Source: Gammaproteobacteria bacterium (GTDB lineage Bacteria; Pseudomonadota; Gammaproteobacteria; Ga0077536). From it: a DNA stretch of 64,000 nt. The DNA lies in NCBI GenBank assembly GCA_016209015.1, contig JACQWY010000047.1, positions 49,290 through 113,289 of the forward strand, given 5' to 3'. Under the pieces are notes generated by a model. The model was not told the DNA's origin. It did no database searches and saw only the letters and a list, made by a program, of their open reading frames with translations. Below are positions 16,156 through 28,246 of this stretch, in pieces. Numbering within the stretch: the first letter of the stretch is position 1; every line of letters begins with the position of its first letter. Made by a program: the position numbers and the translations under genes.

Positions 16156-18261
16156 GCCACGCAGGCCCCCGACGTAAGCATCCCGCGCCGCGAGCTCCGC
16201 GGGTGTCCCCTCCGCGACGATCCGGCCGGCCTCCAGCACGAGGATGCGATCGGCCGTGCGCACCTCGCGCCAGGCGTGGGCGATGACGAGCACGCTGCGC
16301 TCCGCGCAAATCGCCGCCCGGTTCGATTCGAGCGCCGCCCGCGTCTCGTGATCGAGCGCGCTCGTCGCTTCGTCGAGAACGAGGATGCGCGGTGCGGCGG
16401 CGAGCGCGCGGGCGAGTGCGATGCGCTGACGCTGACCGCCGGAGAGCCGCGCGCCACGCTCGCCGAGCATTGTGTCGTAGCCTTCGGGCAGTTCGAGGAT
16501 GAACTCGTGTGCGCAGGCGAGCCGGGCCGCGGCGACGACGCGCTCGAGCGGCAGCGCCGGATCGGCGAGCGCGATGTTCTCGCGCACGCTGCGATCGAAC
16601 AGCACGGCGTCCTGCAGCACCACGCCGATGCGCCGCCGCAGCCAGCGCGGGTCGAGCAATGCAAGGTCGGCACCATCGACGAGCACGCGTCCGCCGCTCG
16701 GCGCATGCAGCCGTTGCAGGAGCTTCGCGAGCGTGCTCTTGCCGGAGCCGGAGCGGCCGACGATCCCGACGACCTCGCCCGCCCGCACCGCGAAGGAAAT
16801 ACCGCGCAGGACCTCGCGACCGTCCGGGCGATAGCGGAAGCTGACGTCTACGAACTCGATCCGCCCGGCGAGCCGCGAGAGTCCCGTCCGGCCCGGCCGC
16901 TGCAGCGCCTCCGCCGGCGCATCGAGCACGTCGGCGATCCGCCGCACCGCGATGCCGGTCTGCTGGAACTCCTGCCAGACCTGCACGAGCCTGAGGATCG
17001 GCGCCGCGACGCGCGCCGCGATCATGTTGAAGGCGACGAGCTCGCCGACGCTGAGCTCGCCTGCCATCACGCGCCGCGCGCCGAAGTAGAGCACGCCCGC
17101 CACCATGAGCTTGTTGAGGAGCCCCGCGAGCTGATTCGCGAGACTGCCGAGCGTCGCCGCGCGAAAGCCCGCCGCGAGCTGCGCGGCGAGCCGTTCCTCC
17201 CAGCGGCTCTCGAGCCAGCGCTCGATCGCCATGGCCTTCACCGTCTCGATCCCGTTCACGCTCTCGATGAGCAGTGCCTGGCTGTCGGCCGCACGCTCCG
17301 TGCGGGCCTCGAGCCGCGCGCGGAGCGGCGGCGTGAAACAGAGCGCGAGCGCCGCATAGAGCGGCAGCGTGAGCGCGACGATGCCGGTCAACGCCGGGCT
17401 GTAGAGCGCGAGCACGCCGAAGAAGGCGACCGTGAACGCGAGATCGACGAGCAGCGTGAGTCCGGTTCCCGTGATGAACTGGCGCACGGTTTCGAGCTCG
17501 CGCACCCGGGCCACGGTATCGCCGACGCGGCGTGCGGCGTGATACGCGAGCGGCAGCGCGAGGAGATGCCGGAACAGGGCCGCGCCGAGCGCGGCATCGA
17601 TGCGGTTCGCGGTGTGCGTGAAGACGTAGCTCCGCAAGCCGCCGAGGACGGTCTCGAACCCCGCGACGCCGAGCAGCGCGACGGTAATCGTGACGAGCGT
17701 CGTCTCGCCATGATGCGCGAGCACCTTGTCGACGACGACCTGGAAGAACAGCGGTGTGACGAGCGCGACGAGTTGCAGCACGAACGAGGCGACGAGCACT
17801 TCGAGGAGCAGCACGCGATGGCGGAGCACGTGCGACAGGAACCAGCCGAAACCGAACGCGCATGGCGCGGACGCCGTGTCGCGGCGCGTCGCGAGCAGCG
17901 CGAGGCCCGACCACGCCGCGCCGAACGCCGCGCGGGCGAGCAGCCGCGGGGGACCCCAAGGCGGTTGCAGCAGCACCTCCTCCCGCCCCACCCGCGCGAG
18001 CAGCATCCACTCCGCGTCGAGCTGCACCAGCACGGGCAGCGGCAGACGTTCGAGGCGCGCGTCGAGCTGGCGGCCGAGGCGCGCCTTCAGTCCGAGGCTG
18101 CGCGCCGCGCGCAGCAGCTCGTCCGGCGTACAGGCGCGATCGCGCGTTCCGAATTCCTCGGCGAGACGCGCGGCGTCGGCCGGCAGCCCATGCCATTGCG
18201 CGAGCAAGGCGAGACAGACGAGCCCGCCGTACTCCGGGGGGCGCGGAAGATCCTGCGACAT
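16141..18261 (-). CDS. HlyB-like ABC exporter with degenerate C39 peptidase-like domain
   Basis: A 706-residue type I secretion permease/ATPase. The N-terminal 130 residues resemble a C39 peptidase, but the catalytic Cys is replaced (PEYGGLVCLALL, Tyr in place of the Cys of DCG), as in HlyB, where this region binds the substrate instead of cutting it. Five or six membrane segments follow (about 150-430), then the ATPase domain with Walker A GRSGSGKST, signature LSGGQRQR and Walker B ILVLDEATSAL. The ATG at 18261 is preceded by AGGGACG. No membrane fusion protein, TolC homologue or RTX substrate gene is adjacent, so partners must be encoded elsewhere. Confidence 0.88.
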   Translation of the reverse strand: MSQDLPRPPEYGGLVCLALLAQWHGLPADAARLAEEFGTRDRACTPDELLRAARSLGLKARLGRQLDARLERLPLPVLVQLDAEWMLLARVGREEVLLQPPWGPPRLLARAAFGAAWSGLALLATRRDTASAPCAFGFGWFLSHVLRHRVLLLEVLVASFVLQLVALVTPLFFQVVVDKVLAHHGETTLVTITVALLGVAGFETVLGGLRSYVFTHTANRIDAALGAALFRHLLALPLAYHAARRVGDTVARVRELETVRQFITGTGLTLLVDLAFTVAFFGVLALYSPALTGIVALTLPLYAALALCFTPPLRARLEARTERAADSQALLIESVNGIETVKAMAIERWLESRWEERLAAQLAAGFRAATLGSLANQLAGLLNKLMVAGVLYFGARRVMAGELSVGELVAFNMIAARVAAPILRLVQVWQEFQQTGIAVRRIADVLDAPAEALQRPGRTGLSRLAGRIEFVDVSFRYRPDGREVLRGISFAVRAGEVVGIVGRSGSGKSTLAKLLQRLHAPSGGRVLVDGADLALLDPRWLRRRIGVVLQDAVLFDRSVRENIALADPALPLERVVAAARLACAHEFILELPEGYDTMLGERGARLSGGQRQRIALARALAAAPRILVLDEATSALDHETRAALESNRAAICAERSVLVIAHAWREVRTADRILVLEAGRIVAEGTPAELAARDAYVGGLRGAAGA

Positions 18262-18479
18262 GAAACGTCCCTGTTCATGCGGGTGTGCGATCCTGACGGC
18301 GCGCAGCGCCCCCGACAAGCCCGGGCCATGAATCGGAAGACGGCGGAAATCCGGCCGCGCGCGGCGCTCTGCGCGCCACCACCCCGGCTGCGGCGATCAG
18401 CGGAGGAGGAATTCCCGCGACCCGCTCAGCGGATCGCGGCGGCGGCCGGGTCGGACGTCCGCTGCCGTCGCGGGATTGC

Positions 18480-18632
18480 GGAAGCTCTCGAGAAATCCAT
18501 CGGGATCTTTATCAGCGCACGGTCCGCAACCAGCGTGGTTCTTGCGGAGCTCTGGTGAACGATGGCTTACGCCCTTGTTCACGCCGGTACGTCCCTGTGC
18601 CGCAGGAAGCCCGCGACTCGTTCGGAGCGTCC
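18480..18632 (+). repeat. decayed copy of a ~152-bp hairpin-rich dispersed repeat
   Basis: This stretch aligns end to end with the reverse complement of 63762-63913: GGAAGCTCT at the start, a shared ATGGCTTACGCC core inside GTGAAC...GTTCAC arms, TCCCTGTGCCGC, and a degenerate copy of the terminal hairpin. Several stems are weakened here, though some survive through G-U pairs. It ends inside the stop codon of the PfkB gene. Confidence 0.8.
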
Positions 18633-19570
18633 TACCAGGCGAGCTTCTGACCGAATTCGCGGCCGTAGCGGGCCGCGAACTCGGCGCGCGTGAAGCGATG
18701 GTTCTGGGTGCCGGCGTGCTCGATCTTGATCGCGCCGCACAGTGCCGCGATGCGCCCGGTGGTTTCCCAGTTCATGCGGTTCATGAGGCCGTAGAGCAGT
18801 CCGGCGCGGAACGAATCGCCGCAGCCCGTCGGGTCGACGACCTGCTGCGCCTTCGCCGGCGGGATGTGGATGCGCGCACCCTTCGTGTAGATCGTCGCGC
18901 CCTCGGCGCCGCGCGTGACGATCAACGCATCGACGTGGCCGCTGATCTCCTCGAGCGACCAGCCGGTGCGCTCCTGCATGAGCTGCGACTCGTAGTCGTT
19001 GACGGTCACCCAGCTCGCTTCGACGATGAAGTGCTTCAGATCTTCGCCGTTGAACATCGGCATGCCCTGACCCGGATCGAAGATGAAACGGATGCCGGCG
19101 TCGACGAACTGCCGCGCATGCTCGATCATGCCGACGCGTCCATCCGGCGAGATGATCCCGATCGTGGCCTCGGGCACGTCCGCGACGCGGTTGTCGGCGG
19201 CGCGCTCCATGGCGCCAGGATGGAAAGCGGTGATCTGGTTGTCGTCGAGATCCGTGGTGATGAAGGCCTGCGCCGTCAGCATGTTCTCGACGACCTTGAC
19301 GTGGCGGCGATCGATACCGCATTCGTCCATCCATGCGGCATACGGTTCGAAGTCGATGCCGACGGTCGCCATCGGGATCGGCTCACCGCCGAGGAGCTTC
19401 AGGTTGTAGGCGATGTTGCCGGCACAGCCGCCGAATTCGCGCCGCAGCCGCGGCACGAGGAAAGAGACGTTGAGTATGTGGATCTTGTCCGGCAGGATGT
19501 GGTTCTTGAAGCGGTCCTGGAACACCATGATGTTGTCGAAGGCGAAGGATCCGCAGATCAGCGCTGACAT
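18632..19570 (-). CDS. PfkB family carbohydrate/nucleoside kinase (adenosine kinase-like)
   Basis: A 312-residue ribokinase/PfkB family kinase. The first PfkB signature appears as EFGGCAGNIAYNLKLLGG (about 45-62), and the C-terminal signature with the catalytic Asp and anion hole as VVDPTGCGDSFRAGLL (about 245-260). The N-terminus (LICGSFAFDNIM) and size resemble adenosine kinase-like members, so an ATP-dependent nucleoside or sugar kinase is likely; the substrate is not proven. It is transcribed alone, divergent from a membrane protein gene. A dispersed repeat abuts its stop codon. Confidence 0.85.
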   Translation of the reverse strand: MSALICGSFAFDNIMVFQDRFKNHILPDKIHILNVSFLVPRLRREFGGCAGNIAYNLKLLGGEPIPMATVGIDFEPYAAWMDECGIDRRHVKVVENMLTAQAFITTDLDDNQITAFHPGAMERAADNRVADVPEATIGIISPDGRVGMIEHARQFVDAGIRFIFDPGQGMPMFNGEDLKHFIVEASWVTVNDYESQLMQERTGWSLEEISGHVDALIVTRGAEGATIYTKGARIHIPPAKAQQVVDPTGCGDSFRAGLLYGLMNRMNWETTGRIAALCGAIKIEHAGTQNHRFTRAEFAARYGREFGQKLAW

Positions 19571-19696
19571 GAAGCTTCCTCGAATGTCGGTGAATGTCCT
19601 GCCGCATTATGAACCAGCCCGGGCCGCGCCGCACACCGCGGCACCCGAGCGGCGCGTCCGCCGCGGCCCGGTACCATGGAGTGAGACCGCCGCGCG

Positions 19697-20347
19697 ATGA
19701 CGTTCTTCGAAGCCCTGCTGAGTCCCGAGGCCTTGTTCGCGATCCTGCTGTTCGCGCTCGGCGCGCTCGTCGAACCGTTCCTCGCGCATGGGCTGCAGCG
19801 CCGCTGTGCGCCGAACCCGCCGCTCGCGTGGCTGGCGGAGCACGTGCTGGCCCCCCTGCTGCGCGCCGCGCTGCTGTTCGGCTTCGTGCTGCTCGCCTAT
19901 CCGGCACTCTTCGGCCTGCGCAGCGCGCCGCCGCTCGCGACGCTCGTGGCGGATCCGCATGCGCACCCGAGCACCGTGCTCGGCGTGATGCTGCTCGTCA
20001 CGCTCAGCGCGCCGCTGCTGCGCCTCTTCGCGCGTCATCTCGAAGTCGTGCTCCCTTTGCAGGGCGTGCTCGCGACAGCCTTCCTCTTCCACTGGCTCGC
20101 GAGCTATCTGCACGTGACGGTGGCGAGCGCCTGGCCCGGCCTCGCGTCCGTGTTGCTGCTCGTCGGGCTCGCCTATTTTGCCGGGCTCGCCGCGAGTCTC
20201 ATCGGCCGCGCACTCGGGGCCAGCCTGAACGCAGGATTCCACCTCGCCGACGGTGAAGCGCTGGCCGCGAGCGCGGCGACGCTGCTCGCCCAGGTGCCGC
20301 TCGTGCTGCTGTACGGGGCGATGCTCGGGAGGCAGCTTGCGATCTGA
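19697..20347 (+). CDS. hypothetical membrane protein
   Basis: A 216-residue protein that is mostly hydrophobic, with about six membrane segments (residues near 12-30, 50-72, 92-108, 118-142, 145-170 and 190-212). No charged catalytic motif or known signature is visible. The ATG at 19697 is used. It lies divergent from the PfkB gene and upstream of a repeat-bearing intergenic region. Confidence 0.6.
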   Translation: MTFFEALLSPEALFAILLFALGALVEPFLAHGLQRRCAPNPPLAWLAEHVLAPLLRAALLFGFVLLAYPALFGLRSAPPLATLVADPHAHPSTVLGVMLLVTLSAPLLRLFARHLEVVLPLQGVLATAFLFHWLASYLHVTVASAWPGLASVLLLVGLAYFAGLAASLIGRALGASLNAGFHLADGEALAASAATLLAQVPLVLLYGAMLGRQLAI

Positions 20348-20503
20348 GCGGCGGGGGCCGGGTGCCGCGGGCGAGCGCCGCCGATGCATCTCTCCTTCGC
20401 CTACGCACCCTCTGGCGCGCGATCGGGCTCGACAGGAATCCACTCCCCGGCACGATCCACAGGATGTCGAGAAAGAGGTCCGGTGTCGAGGCAGAGCCCG
20501 CCC

Positions 20504-20650
20504 CCACCACCGTCATTCCCGCGCGAGCGGGAATCCGTTCGTTTGCTCTCGGCCCCGAGGCCCGGGCTCGACACTCTGGAATGCCGCGGTTCACTGCCTC
20601 GGACGTGGGTCACCGACTGGATTCCCGCGTGCGCGGGAACGAGGTGGTGG
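20504..20650. repeat. 147-bp element with inverted ATTCCCGC/GCGGGAAT arms
   Basis: Each end is a small palindrome (GTCATTCCCGCG...GCGGGAATCC at 20504-20536, and its inverted counterpart at 20619-20650), together forming imperfect inverted ends of about 32 bases. This is the widespread ATTCCC-type repeat. Next to the right arm lies CGTGGGTCACCGACTG, the exact complement of a 16-mer in the element at 50902-51068, so the two are relatives. No gene is visible in the surrounding gap 20348-20795. Confidence 0.8.
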
Positions 20651-20795
20651 GGCAACGGGTGACGGTGTCGCCACGGCGGCCTCTCCGAGTCCCGAAGCGT
20701 CAGCAACTTTCATCATTGCGGGTGATGCTCACGCTTCGTGACTGTCCGGTCGACGCAGGAAACCCATCATCGGACACACGCCGCGAGCCGCCCGT

Positions 20796-23672
<2,877 letters not shown>

Positions 23673-23775
23673 GGAATCAGGCGCTCTCGCTGGCCTCGGG
23701 AAACCGCAAACGGGTAATATACGGCTATTCCGGAGCCAGCCCAAAGCCGAATTTCACGTGTCCACCGCCGACCGC

Positions 23776-25137
23776 ATGACCCGCGCCGAACTGCGCGCCG
23801 CCGCCTCGCTCGCGCTCGTTTTTTTCCTGCGCATGCTGGGCCTCTTCATGATCACGCCGGTGTTTCCGCTGTACGCCGAGCACCTCGATGGTGCGACGCC
23901 TACGCTCGTCGGACTCGCGGTAGGCGTCTACGGTCTGACGCAGGCACTGCTGCAGATCCCGTTCGGCATGGCCTCGGATCGCCTCGGCCGCAAGAAGATC
24001 ATCACCGCGGGCCTGCTCGTCTTCGTCGCCGGCAGCGCGGTCGCCGCGCTCTCGCAACACATCACGGGCGTGGCCATCGGCCGCGCACTGCAGGGCGCGG
24101 GCGCAGTCGGCTCGGCGACGATGGCGCTCGCCGCGGACGTGACGCGCGAAGAGACGCGCATCAAGGCGATGGCGATCATCGGCATGACGATCGGCCTCGC
24201 GTTCCCGATCGCTTTCGTCGCCGGTCCCGCGCTCAGCCATTGGCTCGGCGCGGCGAGCGTGTTCTGGATGGCGGGTGGTCTGGGCCTCTGCGCGATCGCC
24301 GTGCTGCTCCTGCTCGTCCCGCAACCCGCGCAAAGCACCTACCATCGCGACGTGAGCCTGAACGTCTCCGACCTCGGCTCCGTGCTCCGCGATCCCGAGC
24401 TCATGCGGATCTATCTCGGCGTGTTCGCGCTGCATACGAGCCTGCAGGCGCTGTTCCTGGTCCTGCCGCTCGATCTCCGCGACGCGCTCGGCATCGATCC
24501 CGCGCATCACTGGCATATCTACTTGCCGGCGCTCGCATTCTCCGTCGTCGCGCTCGGCCCGCTGTTCGGACTCTCCGGGCGACGCGGGCGCATGAAAGAG
24601 GTGTATTGCGGCTCGGTGCTCGCGACCGGCGCTTCGGCGCTCGCGCTCGGCTTCGCGGGCAGCAGCGCCGCACTGACGGTGCTGCTCCTCACCGTCTTCT
24701 TCGCCGGCTTCAATTTCCTCGAAGCGAGCCAGCCCTCGCTCGTCTCGCAGCTCGCGCCCGCGGCACGCCGCGGCACGGCGCTCGGCCCCTACTCCGCGTT
24801 CCAGTTCATCGGCATCTCGCTCGGCGGCGTCGTCGGCGGCTGGCTGCACGAGCACCACGGCAAGACGGCGGTGTTCGTGTTCTGCGGGCTCGTCTCGTTC
24901 GCCTGGTTCCTCTACACGCTCAGCATGAAGCCGCCGCGCAAGCTCGCGAACCGCATGTTCCAGGTCGGGGCGACGACCGCCGCGGCCGCCGAGGCGCTCG
25001 CCGCCCGGCTGCGCGGGATTGCGGGCGTCACCGAAGCGACCGTCGTCGCCGAGGACGGCGTCGCGTACCTGAAGGTCGACCCGGCCCGGCTCGACGGCGC
25101 GGCGCTCGACGCGCTGCTCGCCGCCGCGCGGGGCTGA
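23776..25137 (+). CDS. YajR-like MFS transporter with C-terminal ferredoxin-fold domain
   Basis: Major facilitator superfamily exporter of 453 residues, with twelve hydrophobic segments and the DRLGRKK motif A between helices 2 and 3. After helix 12 a soluble tail of about 65 residues (AEALAARLRGIAGVTEATVV and following) matches the YAM domain that distinguishes YajR, and the total length equals that of E. coli YajR. The physiological substrate of YajR is not established. The ATG at 23776 is chosen; a GTG at 23758 is possible. It stands between uvrA and ssb, a conserved neighbourhood. Confidence 0.85.
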   Translation: MTRAELRAAASLALVFFLRMLGLFMITPVFPLYAEHLDGATPTLVGLAVGVYGLTQALLQIPFGMASDRLGRKKIITAGLLVFVAGSAVAALSQHITGVAIGRALQGAGAVGSATMALAADVTREETRIKAMAIIGMTIGLAFPIAFVAGPALSHWLGAASVFWMAGGLGLCAIAVLLLLVPQPAQSTYHRDVSLNVSDLGSVLRDPELMRIYLGVFALHTSLQALFLVLPLDLRDALGIDPAHHWHIYLPALAFSVVALGPLFGLSGRRGRMKEVYCGSVLATGASALALGFAGSSAALTVLLLTVFFAGFNFLEASQPSLVSQLAPAARRGTALGPYSAFQFIGISLGGVVGGWLHEHHGKTAVFVFCGLVSFAWFLYTLSMKPPRKLANRMFQVGATTAAAAEALAARLRGIAGVTEATVVAEDGVAYLKVDPARLDGAALDALLAAARG

Positions 25138-25144
25138 TTGGCCG

Positions 25145-25172
25145 TTGCCGCTCCGGCGGCCTGTTGTAGAAT
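25145..25172 (+). promoter_or_regulatory. ssb promoter
   Basis: TTGCCG (25145-25150) and TAGAAT (25167-25172) with a 16-base spacer form a good sigma-70 promoter about 65 bases before the ssb start. No SOS box is seen. Confidence 0.6.
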
Positions 25173-25239
25173 CCCGCCTCGGCACTCACCCCTCGGCATG
25201 GATGCACGAGGGCCCACTCAATAAACAGGGAGAACACCT

Positions 25240-25758
25240 ATGGCACGTGGATTGAACAAAGTCATGCTGATCGGCAACCTCGGTGCCGATCCCGAAGTGC
25301 GCTATACGGCCGGCGGCAGCGCAATAGCGAACATCCGGCTCGCGACCGCAGAATCCTGGCGCGACAAGGAATCCGGCGACCAGCAGGAGCGCACGGAGTG
25401 GCACCGCGTGGTGTTCTTCGGCCGCCTCGGCGAGATCGCGGCGGAATATCTGAAGAAGGGCTCGCAGGTCTACGTCGAGGGCCGCATCCAGACCCGCAAG
25501 TGGACGAACAAGGAAGGCGTCGACCAGTACTCCACGGAAATCATCGCGAACGACATGCAGATGTTGGGCGGCCGCGGCGGTGCGGGCGGCGGCGGCATGG
25601 CCGGCGGTGAAGGCGGCGGCCGGCGCGGCGGCGGGGACGATTTGGGCGGCGGCAGCGGTGGCGGTGGTGGCGGCGGACGTCCCAGCGGCGGCGGCGCGCC
25701 CCGCAAGGGTTCGTCGGAACCGCCGATGGACGATTTCGACGACGACATTCCGTTCTGA
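25240..25758 (+). CDS. ssb: single-stranded DNA-binding protein
   Basis: Essential SSB of 172 residues that coats single-stranded DNA in replication and repair. The OB-fold domain covers residues 1-108 ([20 protein letters not shown] at the start and [20 protein letters not shown] in the middle). A long Gly-rich linker follows, and then the acidic protein-interaction tip DDFDDDIPF. An AGGGAG ribosome site precedes the ATG. It faces the ATP/ADP-translocase-like gene convergently across a strong hairpin. Confidence 0.97.
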   Translation: MARGLNKVMLIGNLGADPEVRYTAGGSAIANIRLATAESWRDKESGDQQERTEWHRVVFFGRLGEIAAEYLKKGSQVYVEGRIQTRKWTNKEGVDQYSTEIIANDMQMLGGRGGAGGGGMAGGEGGGRRGGGDDLGGGSGGGGGGGRPSGGGAPRKGSSEPPMDDFDDDIPF

Positions 25759-25761
25759 GCC

Positions 25762-25800
25762 GGCGTCCCGCGGACGGCGTCGCGCCGTCCGCGGGACGCC
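25762..25800. terminator. 18-bp perfect GC hairpin between convergent genes
   Basis: A perfect 18-bp stem (25762-25779 with 25783-25800) and a TCG loop fill the 43-base gap between ssb and the convergent translocase-like gene. It lacks a T-run but is symmetric, so it probably acts as a bidirectional stop for transcription. Confidence 0.6.
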
Positions 25801-25801
25801 C

Positions 25802-28018
25802 TCATGGCCGCTGTACGCGGCGCTTCAAGTCCTCGATCAAATCGCTGCTCGAACGCTTCGGCCGTGCCGCCGGCGTCGATTCGCCGAGATGCGGCCACAG
25901 GCCGTGCAGCACTTCTTCCGGCAAGACGTTTTCCAGATATTCGAGCGCGGTGCCGCGCTGCACGCGATCGCCGCTGAACATCGCCTGCAGCGAGAGCTGC
26001 AGCGCGTCGCGGTCGAGCACGAGGCCGAGCAGCGTGAAGACGTATTCCAGGCTGTAATTGAACTGCGGCTCCATCTGCACCGTGCCGGCCGCGAGATCGA
26101 GCGGCAGATCGATTTGATATTTCAGATCGCGCGAATTCCAGGTGCCGTGGTCGATACGGACCTCGCGCTCGACGGCCCGCAAGACCACCTGCTCATCGAG
26201 TGCCATGTAGGGATCGCGGGCACTCATGCGCGCGAGTGCACGCGCGCAGCTGTAGCGGATGTTGAACTCTTCCTCCGCCAGCCCCATCAGCAACGCTGCG
26301 ACGGCGCGCGGGTTGTGCGTGACCTCGAGGACGCTCGGGATGCGCTGGCGCGCGACGAGCGGGACGTCGGGATCGACGAGCGCGTCGGCGAGCTGGCCGA
26401 TGATCGAGGGCGCCATCCAGCGCAGCTCCATGCGCACGTCCTCGGCAACGAGATCGACGCCGAGCAGCGGCACGAGGAACGGTGCGAGACGGTGATCCAT
26501 GAAGGCCCCGGCGAGGCAGCGCTTGATCTTCGTGTGATCGCCGGACAGGAGATCGGCGACGGCGCGGGAGAACGAGCCCGCGAGCTCGGCATTGCCGGGC
26601 AGCGCCACGGGTGTTCCGGCGCCGCGCTCGGGCACGGCGCCGTAGCGTTCGTACTTCATCTGCCAGATCTTCGCGTAGAGCTGTTCGCGTTCGCCCGCCG
26701 CCGAAGCCTCGGCGAGGATGTGGCGCGTGGTCGCGTCGATGGCCTGTTCGTCGGTGAGCGAGATCGCGCCGTCGCGCAGGCTCGCCGCGAGCTGCGCGAT
26801 GTAGCCGCGATAGAGACGCGCGACGACGACGAGCGAGACGAGCGCGATGATGACGCTCAGCGCGAGCACCGGGCCGAGCGCAGGTCCCGTGACGGTCGCG
26901 AGCAGCAGGATCAGCACGCCGCTCCCGATCACGTCGCCGAGGCGATCGGCCGCGACGTCGATGATCATCTTCGTCGGGCGCTTCGTGAACGGCGGCAGCG
27001 GCGTGTAGAGCAGCTCGAAAGCCGAGCGGAAGAACGAATTCGCGAACACGACCTGCAGGCCGCGCACGAGGACGACCGACCACCAGCGCGCGACGACCGC
27101 GCCGAGCAGGCCCGAGAGCACCGCCGCGGCCGGCATCACCGCGAGCGTCGCGCCGAGCCCGAATCGCCTGAGCACGCGCTGCCCGAGCAGCCACTGCACC
27201 GCGAACGTGAGCACGCCGACACCGGCGTAGAACTGGCCGAAGAACGCGACGAGATCGCCGCTCTGCGGCAACCGTGCCGAGGCCGTCGATTTCAGCGCGT
27301 AGTCGAGGAGCGCGGCGAGCATTGCGGCGAGCACCATGAGCCAGGCCATCTCGCGCAGATAGCGGTGCGTGACGAGCGTCTTGAGCGCCGCCACGGCACC
27401 GAGCGGCGCATGAGGATGAGTCTGATGCACCGCTTCGCCTATGCCGCGGACGAGGAACACGCACACCACGTGGATCGCGCCGAGCACGATCAGCATCGCC
27501 TGCACGTCGATGCTCCGCGCGACCTTGCCCGCGACGAGACCGCCGACGACGCCGCCGAACGTCGCGGCCGCGGCGATGCGCGCGATCGTCTGCTTGGCGG
27601 AATGCGGGTCGAAGCGCTCGTTCACGACCGACCAGAAGCCGCTGATCAGCACGGCGCCGAAAATGCCCTGCTGCACGTAGAGCAGGATCGCGACGAGGCG
27701 CGGCGCCTCGTCGTAGATCAGCCAGTCGCAACCGAAGAGCGCGGCGCTCAACGCGAGCGCGGCGGGAATGACGCGCGACGGTCCGTGCGCGGCGAGGAGC
27801 CGCGAGGCGAGCACGACCGCACCCATCGAGACGAGCGCGGAGAGCATGACGATGCGCGGCAGCGCCGTCGCGGCGAAATGCGAGAGGAAGACGGCGTCGC
27901 GCGTCGCCTTGCCCGCGACCTGATCGGCGATGAGCAGCGTCGCGGCCGCGAGCGCATAGGCCGTCGCGGCACGCCCGTGCGCGGCGGAGGCGTGAGGATC
28001 TGCGGGCCCGGCGCTCAC
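25802..28018 (-). CDS. ATP/ADP translocase (NTT/TLC)-like MFS protein with HEAT-like C-terminal domain
   Basis: A 738-residue membrane protein. The first 430 or so residues have about 12 hydrophobic segments and the KATRDAVFLSHFAATALPRI segment typical of proteins related to nucleotide translocases. The remaining 300 are soluble and helical with repeat-like units (RIPSVLEVTHNPRAVAALLM, IRYSCARALARMSARDP), like HEAT repeats. True NTT carriers serve intracellular bacteria and plastids, whereas fused members in free-living bacteria have no proven substrate. Exchange of nucleotides should therefore not be assumed. The GTG start at 28018 is used. Confidence 0.7.
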   Translation of the reverse strand: MSAGPADPHASAAHGRAATAYALAAATLLIADQVAGKATRDAVFLSHFAATALPRIVMLSALVSMGAVVLASRLLAAHGPSRVIPAALALSAALFGCDWLIYDEAPRLVAILLYVQQGIFGAVLISGFWSVVNERFDPHSAKQTIARIAAAATFGGVVGGLVAGKVARSIDVQAMLIVLGAIHVVCVFLVRGIGEAVHQTHPHAPLGAVAALKTLVTHRYLREMAWLMVLAAMLAALLDYALKSTASARLPQSGDLVAFFGQFYAGVGVLTFAVQWLLGQRVLRRFGLGATLAVMPAAAVLSGLLGAVVARWWSVVLVRGLQVVFANSFFRSAFELLYTPLPPFTKRPTKMIIDVAADRLGDVIGSGVLILLLATVTGPALGPVLALSVIIALVSLVVVARLYRGYIAQLAASLRDGAISLTDEQAIDATTRHILAEASAAGEREQLYAKIWQMKYERYGAVPERGAGTPVALPGNAELAGSFSRAVADLLSGDHTKIKRCLAGAFMDHRLAPFLVPLLGVDLVAEDVRMELRWMAPSIIGQLADALVDPDVPLVARQRIPSVLEVTHNPRAVAALLMGLAEEEFNIRYSCARALARMSARDPYMALDEQVVLRAVEREVRIDHGTWNSRDLKYQIDLPLDLAAGTVQMEPQFNYSLEYVFTLLGLVLDRDALQLSLQAMFSGDRVQRGTALEYLENVLPEEVLHGLWPHLGESTPAARPKRSSSDLIEDLKRRVQRP

Positions 28019-28205
28019 GCGATCGAGTCCCGGGGCGCGAAGTGTCCGGAGGTTTGACGCGATCCGGACACGGGTCGGAAGTCCGTCGTCGGAGACGTGG
28101 ACCTGCCCGCAGATCGACCGATTGCGCTCTTCATCGTCCCCTGGATCCGTTCCCGGCGCGGCCCGCCGGTGCCGGGGTCGGACACTGCGCGCGAGGCCGG
28201 AATTC

Positions 28206-28235
28206 TTGCGGCTGCCTTCGCCCCGGTGTTACAGT
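28206..28235 (+). promoter_or_regulatory. candidate promoter of the SxxK hydrolase gene
   Basis: TTGCGG (28206-28211) and TACAGT (28230-28235) lie 18 bases apart, with the ATG only 11 bases further on, so the transcript would be nearly leaderless. Upstream, 28042-28071 holds an 8-bp inverted repeat (GTGTCCGG...CCGGACAC) and related GGTCGGACAC fragments, probably worn repeat DNA. Confidence 0.35.
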
Positions 28236-28246
28236 CCGGCCCACTT

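Noticed and set aside
23673..23775. Possible LexA box between uvrA and the YajR-like gene
   Set aside because: No CTGT-N8-ACAG pattern is present in the intergenic sequence.
25580..28057. Very long plus-strand open frame opposite the translocase-like gene
   Set aside because: The translation is Arg/Glu/His-rich low-complexity sequence typical of a shadow frame. The minus strand has membrane segments and family motifs.
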